In this document: positions 1-4,559 of the stretch, in pieces
How the letters are laid out: every line of letters begins with the position of its first letter
Position numbering within the stretch: the first letter of the stretch is position 1
From: JAAFHN01 sp031421855
GTDB lineage: Bacteria; Pseudomonadota; Gammaproteobacteria; Burkholderiales; Burkholderiaceae_C
Direction of reading: 5' to 3'
Assembly (NCBI GenBank): GCA_031421855.1
Contig: JANOPN010000144.1
Location: 1 to 6,209 of the forward strand
Length of the DNA stretch: 6,209 nt
Position numbers and translations under genes: made by a program
The notes under the pieces: generated by a model
Told to the model about the DNA's origin: nothing
What the model saw: only the letters and a program-made list of their open reading frames with translations
Database searches by the model: none

Positions 1-312
1 TCGGTGTATCGGCTCGACACCCCAACACCCATCATGGTTCAAGACGGTTTGAGGCGGCTGCCCGACAAGCCCGTAGTTCTTAACCCCAAACATCGATTGA
101 ATTATGAGTGGCACACGACCCCACGGGTCGTGGATGGGCGACAACTTCAAAATTTCGGTATTGCCATCGACTATGGACCCCGTGGCGTCACCCGCAGCAG
201 CATCGGCAACTCAATCAAAGCCACGTTTCCTGTTCACATTGAGGGGAAACAGATGCTGCTCGAGCTGGTGATCAAATCGGTTCGAGAGCATCAACGGCCG
301 CTGTTGGGTTGA
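1..312 (+). CDS. hypothetical protein, probably the C-terminal part of a longer one
   Basis: I do not recognise this protein. The frame is open to the left edge of the window and ends at TGA 310-312. A GTG at 4-6 could be a start, but no upstream sequence is available to show a ribosome binding site, so it is more likely the tail of a gene entering from the left. The roughly 102 visible residues are soluble-looking, with no membrane segment or signal peptide. The central part reads NFGIAIDYGPRG and the end is a basic/hydrophobic stretch, LLELVIKSVREHQRPLLG, which should be helical. Composition is ordinary for a coding frame and there is no competing long frame on the other strand. It converges on vapC, with 94 bp between the two stop codons and no clear terminator hairpin there. 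Function is unknown. Confidence 0.5.
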   Translation, partial: SVYRLDTPTPIMVQDGLRRLPDKPVVLNPKHRLNYEWHTTPRVVDGRQLQNFGIAIDYGPRGVTRSSIGNSIKATFPVHIEGKQMLLELVIKSVREHQRPLLG

Positions 313-406
313 TCGCCATGCCGAACGACGTGTCAATGCTGAGTAGGCAATCCTCGAAGAACTGAACTGAAACGCGACTTTTGACCACTTGGTGAGCTTC
401 GATCTG

Positions 407-793
407 TCAGTCGGTCATCACCTCGATATCCGTCATCGGGTAATGTTTGCGATTGCGTGTCCAAAGCGGGCAATCGTGTGCTTTGGCGGTTGCCGCGAGC
501 AAGAGGTCGTCTAAGCCCACGCCTTGGTGCGATTTGGCGAATTGATTAGCGTATTGACCTGCAATGCGTGCGATATCTGCATTGAGCTCGGTCAGCTGGC
601 ACAGGGCAAACAAGGCTTCAATGTCTCGGTACTCGCGTACAAAAGCACCCGCATAGATTTCAGCGACCACAATGGGGCTAATCAAGATCGTGGTCTTTGA
701 ATCCAGCGCGTCCAAAAACCGCTCGACCGTCGAGGTGGACTTCTTGAGCAGATCAATCACGATGTTGGTGTCGAGCACCATGCGGGCAGTCAT
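407..793 (-). CDS. vapC: VapC-family toxin, PIN-domain ribonuclease
   Basis: The 128-residue protein has the size and layout of a VapC toxin, a Mg2+-dependent PIN-domain endoribonuclease. VapC toxins usually cut tRNA or rRNA when their antitoxin is lost. Visible landmarks are the N-terminal VLDTNIVID strand with catalytic Asp8, Glu45 in SPIVVAEIYAGA, the GLDDLLLAATA helix with Asp95/Asp96, and the C-terminal WTRNRKHYP (residues 111-119), a typical PIN closing motif with Asn114 where other members carry an acidic residue. The ATG at 791-793 overlaps the antitoxin stop as ATGA, so translational coupling is likely and fixes this start. An in-frame ATG four codons on (779-781) is an alternative. 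No strong Shine-Dalgarno precedes it, which fits coupling. The family call is firm; the RNA target cannot be told from sequence. Confidence 0.93.
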   Translation of the reverse strand: MTARMVLDTNIVIDLLKKSTSTVERFLDALDSKTTILISPIVVAEIYAGAFVREYRDIEALFALCQLTELNADIARIAGQYANQFAKSHQGVGLDDLLLAATAKAHDCPLWTRNRKHYPMTDIEVMTD

Positions 794-1041
794 GATTCGC
801 GGTTTTGCAGTCGGCTCTTGCCGCGCAGGTTGCGAACATACGCCTGGGGGTCGATGTCTGCAAAACTCTCAAGCGGCTTGAGCCGATCAAAATACGCCCG
901 AGCATCTGACACCGGGTCGCGTGCCAACTGGCTCTTCAATGTTTGCCGTATCAACTCCGACACGCTCATACCCGCACCGCGCGCGCGCAGCTTGAGTCGG
1001 TTAATCAGATTTTCATCAAGGTAGATTTGAGTGCGTTGCAT
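790..1041 (-). CDS. vapB: VapB-type antitoxin with ribbon-helix-helix DNA-binding domain
   Basis: The 83-residue protein begins with RTQIYLDENLINRLK, the beta-strand and first helix of a ribbon-helix-helix (CopG/Arc-like) domain. MSVSELIRQTLKSQL (residues 25-39) is the second helix. The C-terminal half is charged and Pro/Asp-rich (YFDRLKPLESFADIDPQAY), as expected for the flexible tail that wraps and inhibits the toxin. By family rule a dimer binds palindromic DNA to repress its own operon; a matching palindrome lies at 1167-1186. The stop overlaps the vapC start by four bases. The ATG at 1039-1041 has no evident Shine-Dalgarno. A 104-bp palindromic element begins 20 bp upstream of this start and would lie in the leader mRNA if the promoter is near the palindrome. 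Neighbours are priA upstream (same strand) and vapC downstream. Confidence 0.9.
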   Translation of the reverse strand: MQRTQIYLDENLINRLKLRARGAGMSVSELIRQTLKSQLARDPVSDARAYFDRLKPLESFADIDPQAYVRNLRGKSRLQNRES

Positions 1042-1060
1042 GGCAGCATTCGATTGTGGT

Positions 1061-1164
1061 TAGGACTTACGCAAAACCGGCCCAGCCGCGTTGCAGCTCC
1101 TAGCCGTGCTATTCGCACTGTCGTCGTCGTTGCGCCTTGCTGGGACGATTTTGCGTAAGTCCTA
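1061..1164. repeat. 104-bp palindromic MITE-like element, copy 1
   Basis: The element starts TAGGACTTACGCAAAA and ends with its exact reverse complement, giving 16-bp perfect terminal inverted repeats. Inside these, CCCAGC (1081-1086) pairs with GCTGGG (1139-1144). At the centre, GTGC-TATTC-GCAC (1106-1118) forms a small hairpin, so most of the element folds as one long imperfect stem on either strand. It is 93/104 identical, without gaps, to the copy at 3706-3809. It encodes no credible protein. The flanks are GTGGT on both sides (1056-1060 and 1165-1169), a possible 5-bp target duplication. Alternatively, the terminal TA dinucleotides are the duplicated target, as in IS630/Tc1-like insertion. 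It is best read as a non-autonomous mobile or REP/MITE-type repeat; the mobilising enzyme is not in the window. Confidence 0.85.
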
Positions 1165-1166
1165 GT

Positions 1167-1186
1167 GGTGTATCTCACTGTACACC
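1167..1186. promoter_or_regulatory. candidate VapB operator (palindrome) of the vapBC operon
   Basis: GGTGTA (1167-1172) and TACACC (1181-1186) form a perfect 6-bp inverted repeat around an 8-bp spacer, in the gap between the priA stop and vapB. Ribbon-helix-helix antitoxins bind such short palindromes next to their own promoter. The site is now 125 bp from the vapB start codon; without the 104-bp element and one GTGGT copy it would be 16 bp away, a usual position for an autoregulatory operator. No convincing -35/-10 pair was found; TACAGT inside the palindrome (1177-1182, minus strand) is the best -10-like hexamer. The palindrome is observed; its role is inferred. Confidence 0.45.
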
Positions 1187-1203
1187 AAATGGTCGTTTTC
1201 GCG

Positions 1204-1220
1204 GTCGATTTCAAATCGAC
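1204..1220. repeat. 17-nt perfect palindrome over the priA stop codon
   Basis: GTCGATTT-C-AAATCGAC is an exact inverted repeat with a one-base centre that spans the priA TGA (1211-1213). With a one-base centre it suits a dimeric DNA-binding protein better than a terminator hairpin, and no T-run follows on the minus strand. It lies 18 bp from the candidate vapBC operator. Confidence 0.35.
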
Positions 1221-3304
1221 AATGGATCCACGTCAATCGCCCAGCGAATCACGCGCTCGGGGCCTTTGCTGGGGTTGAGGTCGTGAATGTTGGGACGGGT
1301 GTCGGACAACACGCGTTGCAGCGCGGCGCGGGAGTTTGACTCGATTAGCATTTGGGCGCGTTCGATGTTGGCCACACGCTGCGGGTAGGCGGGCACGGGC
1401 GGGTAGACCGTGACGTGGGGCGACGCGGCGCTTTGGCTGGTTGCTTGTGCGACGCGCTGCAAAAACGCCACGACGCTGCTTTGCTCTTTGGCCTCGGCCC
1501 GTACCAAGGCGTGAAACGCGTGCGGCGGCAGGCCGACTTGGGCGCGCTCAGCGAGTTGGGTGCTGGCGAAGCCCTCAAAATCGTGTTTGGCCAAAGCTGC
1601 AAATAGCGAGTGGCGCGGCGCGTGGGTTTGCACCCAAACCTCACTGACTTCGCTCAAAGCCGCGTCGCGCCCTGCGCGGCCAGCCACTTGCATCAGGAGC
1701 GAGAAAAGGCGCTCGGGTGCGCGGTAGTCGCTTGAAAACAGCGCCGCGTCCATGGCAACGGCTGCGACCAAGGTGATGCGGCGAAAGTCGTGCCCTTTGG
1801 CAACCATCTGGGTGCCGACCAAGACATCAATGTCGCCTGCGTGCACGGCGGCGAGCTGGCCCTCAAGGCTTCCTTTGAGTCGGGTGCTGTCGGCGTCGAT
1901 TCTGGCCAATCGCAGCGGTTGGTCGTTGGCGCCGCGTGCTTCTATTAAAAGCTCGTCGAGCTGTTCTTCGAGCCGCTCAGTGCCCTTGCCCATCATTTGT
2001 AAGTCCAAACTGCCGCAGCTGGGGCAGGCTTTGGGCACGCGCTCGACAAAGCTGCAATGGTGGCACCGCAGGGTGCGGTCTAGCTTGTGAAACACCCGAA
2101 ACGCGCTGCAGTTGGGGCACTCGCTCTTCCAGTCGCAGTCGGCACAGTGCAGCACCGACGCGTAGCCGCGCCGGTTGAGCAGCAACAGGCTTTGCTCGCC
2201 GCGCTGGGCGCGCTGGGCAATGGCTGAGATCAGCTCGGGCGCGATCAGGGTGCCCTTGGCTTGCAGCGTCATGTCAAGCAAACGCAGTGTTGGCAAGCAC
2301 CCATCGCCAATGCGCTGAGGCATGCGCAGCCGTGCGTAGCGGCCAGTGCCTGCGTCGGTGTCGGCGCTAGCGGCCCACGACTCCAGTGACGGGGTAGCGG
2401 AACCCAAAATCACCTTGATGCCTTCGTTTTTGGCGCGCCAAACCGCCAAATCGCGCGCTGAGTAGCGCGGACCGTCTTGGCTTTTGTAGCTGGGGTCGTG
2501 TTCCTCGTCGACCACGATGATGGCCAAGCCGGGCATGGACGCCAACACCGCCAAGCGCGTACCCAAAATCACCTTTGCACCACCTTGATGTGCCGCCAGC
2601 CAAGCCTTGAGTCGCTGTGCAGGTGTCAAGCCGCTGTGCAGGGCCACCACGGCGTTTGCGCCATAAGTTGGCGTGAAGCGCTCGGTGAATCGCGCGAGCA
2701 ACTGCGGCGTGAGGTTGATCTCGGGCACCATCACCAAAGCCTGTGTGTCGGGGCTGGTCGCCAGGGCCTTGGCGACGAGTTGCAGGTAGACCTCGGTCTT
2801 GCCGCTGCCAGTGGCCCCAAACAGCAGTGCGGGGCGATTTTCAGTGGCAAATTGGTCGATGGTCGCTGATTGCATTGGGCTGAGTGCTACTGAATCAGTA
2901 GCGCGGCGTGAGCCGTCAACTGGGGTGACCGCTGCTTCTTTTCGTTTGCTGCGGCGTTGTAATTGCACTGCGCTCAAGTCGCGCAGTTGGGGCGGCAGGG
3001 CGGCCATCGCGACCTCACCCACCTCGCGCTGGTAGTAACGCGCTGCAAAATCAACCAACTCGCACCAATGATGCGACAGCGGCTCGATGCCCGGCAAGCT
3101 GCCGGTGATGGCTTTGAGCGATTGCGGCCTGAGGGGCGGGGCCAAACTCGGTGGCATCCAGACAACACCCAAGACCTCGCGGGTACCCAGCGGTACGCGG
3201 ACCAACGTGCCGGGCAGGAGTTCGCACTCACTTGCGTAGCTGAGCACCGAGCCAAGTCGGGCGTGTGTGGGCGCGCTGATTGCGACGGAAAGGTTGAACA
3301 TCAC
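1211..3304 (-). CDS. priA: primosomal protein N' (replication restart helicase PriA)
   Basis: PriA is the 3'-to-5' DNA helicase that recognises stalled or collapsed forks and loads the primosome. The 697-residue protein (E. coli PriA is about 730) is complete. It has an N-terminal 3'-DNA-end binding region, Walker A GATGSGKT at 163-170, the DEEH box at 266-269, and motif III GSATPS at 301-306. The zinc-binding insertion has Cys387, 390, 396, 399, 414, 417, 427 and 430. GTQMVAKGHDF lies at 497-507, QVAGRAGR at 539-546, and the family's C-terminal RWAIDVDP ending is present. The start is GTG 3302-3304 or the adjacent ATG 3299-3301; an in-frame stop eight codons upstream of the GTG rules out a longer start. 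No strong Shine-Dalgarno is seen. A TTGGGA/TAAAAA pair around 3382-3356 (15-bp spacing) is a weak promoter candidate. A perfect DnaA box lies about 85 bp upstream of the start. Confidence 0.97.
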   Translation of the reverse strand: MMFNLSVAISAPTHARLGSVLSYASECELLPGTLVRVPLGTREVLGVVWMPPSLAPPLRPQSLKAITGSLPGIEPLSHHWCELVDFAARYYQREVGEVAMAALPPQLRDLSAVQLQRRSKRKEAAVTPVDGSRRATDSVALSPMQSATIDQFATENRPALLFGATGSGKTEVYLQLVAKALATSPDTQALVMVPEINLTPQLLARFTERFTPTYGANAVVALHSGLTPAQRLKAWLAAHQGGAKVILGTRLAVLASMPGLAIIVVDEEHDPSYKSQDGPRYSARDLAVWRAKNEGIKVILGSATPSLESWAASADTDAGTGRYARLRMPQRIGDGCLPTLRLLDMTLQAKGTLIAPELISAIAQRAQRGEQSLLLLNRRGYASVLHCADCDWKSECPNCSAFRVFHKLDRTLRCHHCSFVERVPKACPSCGSLDLQMMGKGTERLEEQLDELLIEARGANDQPLRLARIDADSTRLKGSLEGQLAAVHAGDIDVLVGTQMVAKGHDFRRITLVAAVAMDAALFSSDYRAPERLFSLLMQVAGRAGRDAALSEVSEVWVQTHAPRHSLFAALAKHDFEGFASTQLAERAQVGLPPHAFHALVRAEAKEQSSVVAFLQRVAQATSQSAASPHVTVYPPVPAYPQRVANIERAQMLIESNSRAALQRVLSDTRPNIHDLNPSKGPERVIRWAIDVDPLSI

Positions 3305-3344
3305 TTGCGAGTTTGAGCTGTGACTTTACCTGCGAAATGAGGGC

Positions 3345-3357
3345 TAAGTCATTGATT
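3345..3357. repeat. 13-nt inverted repeat, left arm
   Basis: TAAGTCATTGATT here is the exact reverse complement of AATCAATGACTTA at 3494-3506. On the minus strand this arm covers the likely -10 region of priA. The two arms point away from each other and enclose the perfect DnaA box. Confidence 0.5.
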
Positions 3358-3387
3358 TTTATGGCCAGAAAAACGATCCCAATTTTC

Positions 3388-3396
3388 TGTGGATAA
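3388..3396 (-). promoter_or_regulatory. perfect DnaA box upstream of priA
   Basis: TGTGGATAA is the exact complement of the consensus DnaA box TTATCCACA. It is followed at 3399-3408 by TTGT-GA-ACAA, a short inverted repeat. A second near-match in the same orientation, TGTGCATAA, lies at 3577-3585. The location just upstream of a replication-restart gene suggests DnaA-dependent control of priA, DnaA titration, or less likely a replication origin. Neither dnaA nor a full cluster of boxes is present in the window. Confidence 0.5.
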
Positions 3397-3493
3397 CTTT
3401 GTGAACAACCTCCGAGAACAGCGCGTGAACCGTTTAAAACCAAGGCTTCGCGCAAGACTGCCTATTTTAGTTGCAGTGGCAAATATCTTTATG

Positions 3494-3506
3494 AATCAAT
3501 GACTTA
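3494..3506. repeat. 13-nt inverted repeat, right arm
   Basis: AATCAATGACTTA is the reverse complement of 3345-3357, with 136 bp between the arms. It runs directly into GACTTACGC (3501-3509), which matches nine bases of the terminus of palindromic element copy 1. Confidence 0.5.
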
Positions 3507-3576
3507 CGCGTGCTATCGGTTTCAAAGCGTTTGACAACAACCAATGTTGATATGGGCGTCCCCGCTCGCTCAAAAT

Positions 3577-3585
3577 TGTGCATAA
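3577..3585 (-). promoter_or_regulatory. near-consensus DnaA box (one mismatch)
   Basis: TGTGCATAA differs from TGTGGATAA by one base and has the same orientation as the perfect box 189 bp away. Alone it would be weak evidence; the pairing is what makes it worth noting. Confidence 0.25.
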
Positions 3586-3705
3586 GCTTCATTTTGGTGC
3601 GGGGTTTGTGCTAGACAAATCAAGCGAAATTGTTACCATTTGTTAGCTGTTCAATTTTGGTAGCGCCTGGGTCAAGCTTGGAGGTGCTTTGAGCGTTGAT
3701 CAGGC

Positions 3706-3809
3706 TAGGACTGACGCAAAACCGCCCCAGCGGCGTTGCAGCTCCTAGCCGTGCTGCCCGCACTGTCTTCGTCGCTGCGCCTTGCTGGGACCGTTTTGCG
3801 TCAGTCCTA
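3706..3809. repeat. 104-bp palindromic MITE-like element, copy 2
   Basis: It starts TAGGACTGACGCAAAA and ends with the exact reverse complement, a perfect 16-bp terminal stem. The inner CCCAGC/GCTGGG pairing is kept and the central hairpin is GTGC-TGCCC-GCAC (3751-3763). Relative to copy 1 it has eleven substitutions and no indels. One is a paired change in the terminal stem (G3713/C3802 in place of T1068/A1157) and three fall in the central loop. No flanking 5-bp duplication is visible (CAGGC on the left, TTGGT on the right). It lies 28 bp past the stop codon of the DUF6445-like gene, so its transcript would form a long hairpin and could end or protect the halogenase operon mRNA. Confidence 0.85.
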
Positions 3810-3837
3810 TTGGTGTTTCGGGTGCGTGCAAAACGTC

Positions 3838-4536
3838 TCAAAACCGCTCGCAAACCGCGAACACATTGAGCGTCAAGCGGCCCAATAGCGGGTCAGCAAC
3901 CAAGAGCGACGGCTGCTCAATGTGGCTGCCGTGGAATCGGCTGCCCTCATACCAGATCATGCGGTTTTGACGCGGCAGTGCCGTGCCAACGTGCGCAAAC
4001 CAAGCGTTTGAGGTCAACATGTACGACGCGGGCGCATGGGACAGCGCCTCGTACTGAGGCGTGCTCATGCCGCTGCAAGCCTGCATGTGCGCGTCGATCG
4101 CGGCGGGTGCCAGCAAAGGCTCGAAGAAATTGGTGCCACCCAAGCGCACGTCGTCAAACAAATAGAGCACGCCCGCGACCACGATTTGATCGGGGGATGA
4201 TTGGAGCCGGTCCCGGTGGCACATGCGCTGGAGCGGGCTGAGTTGCGCGGGTTGGCGCGTCACAACCGACAGCCGCGCATGAGCGCTGATGACGGATCGC
4301 AGGCCCAACGAGTCAGCCGCGTGGGCGTGCAGGGCGAGCATGAAGGCTTGCACGGCGGAGTCGGGCAAAGCCAACTCGGGGCCGGGGAACGCATTGTGGC
4401 CTGCCACTGCAAACGCGTCCCAGTGCTTGGCGGCCATGCCGCGCAGCAAATTGGGGTCGGTCAACACGTCGTCGACCACCACGACAGGGCGCGACGCAAA
4501 CGCCTCAACCTGAATGGGCGGATCGGGGTTGAACAT
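3838..4536 (-). CDS. DUF6445-like protein, putative 2-oxoglutarate/Fe(II)-type oxygenase
   Basis: The 232-residue protein resembles DUF6445 proteins, which I recall as frequent neighbours of tryptophan-halogenase genes. Recognisable blocks are MCHRDRLQS (105-113), VVAGVLYLF (119-127), GGTNFFEP (133-140), NRMIWYEGSRFHGSHI (191-206) and DPLLGRLTLNVF (215-226). These could form a double-stranded beta-helix with an iron site from His107-x-Asp109 plus His202 or His205, and Arg220 holding 2-oxoglutarate; that reading is inference. There is no signal peptide or membrane segment, so it should be cytoplasmic. The ATG at 4534-4536 is the only usable start; it has no clear Shine-Dalgarno. It begins 23 bp after the halogenase stop, so co-transcription is likely. 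The stop is followed by palindromic element copy 2. Activity and substrate are unknown. Confidence 0.8.
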   Translation of the reverse strand: MFNPDPPIQVEAFASRPVVVVDDVLTDPNLLRGMAAKHWDAFAVAGHNAFPGPELALPDSAVQAFMLALHAHAADSLGLRSVISAHARLSVVTRQPAQLSPLQRMCHRDRLQSSPDQIVVAGVLYLFDDVRLGGTNFFEPLLAPAAIDAHMQACSGMSTPQYEALSHAPASYMLTSNAWFAHVGTALPRQNRMIWYEGSRFHGSHIEQPSLLVADPLLGRLTLNVFAVCERF

Positions 4537-4559
4537 GTCGCAGCGCTTGTGGGGCTCGC

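Larger units (their letters stand above)
3305..3837. other. 533-bp intergenic region between the DUF6445-like gene and priA
   Basis: No credible gene is present. The stretch is visibly richer in A+T than the genes around it. It contains the priA upstream region, a perfect DnaA box (3388-3396), a one-mismatch DnaA box (3577-3585), a 13-nt inverted repeat (3345-3357 and 3494-3506), and the second 104-bp palindromic element (3706-3809). The remaining segment, about 3586-3705, shows nothing I can name. Confidence 0.7.

Noticed and set aside
1061..1164. CRISPR array or tRNA/small RNA gene at the repeated palindromes
   Set aside because: The two copies are 2.6 kb apart with no regular spacers and no cloverleaf; the perfect terminal inverted repeats fit a MITE-like element better.
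1005..1214. 69-residue open frame on the minus strand crossing element copy 1
   Set aside because: Its core peptide (SQQGATTTTVR...LGRFCVSP) is almost identical to that of the frame at 3620-3853 because both translate the palindromic repeat. The frame also overlaps vapB and has no start signal.
3228..3455. 75-residue minus-strand frame over the priA start
   Set aside because: Overlaps the N-terminal coding part of priA in another frame; the region above 3304 behaves as a promoter/leader region.
3467..3592. Short minus-strand frame of 41 codons (ATG 3590-3592 to TAA)
   Set aside because: No Shine-Dalgarno, no recognisable motif, and it contains one arm of the inverted repeat; expected by chance in AT-richer non-coding DNA.
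3305..3705. Chromosomal replication origin
   Set aside because: Only one perfect and one near DnaA box, no dnaA, rpmH or parAB nearby, and no clear unwinding-element repeats. Kept only as a DnaA-box observation.
3620..3853. 77-residue open frame on the minus strand crossing element copy 2
   Set aside because: Same repeat-derived peptide as at 1005-1214; it runs from the end of the DUF6445-like gene through the element with no ribosome binding site or family resemblance.
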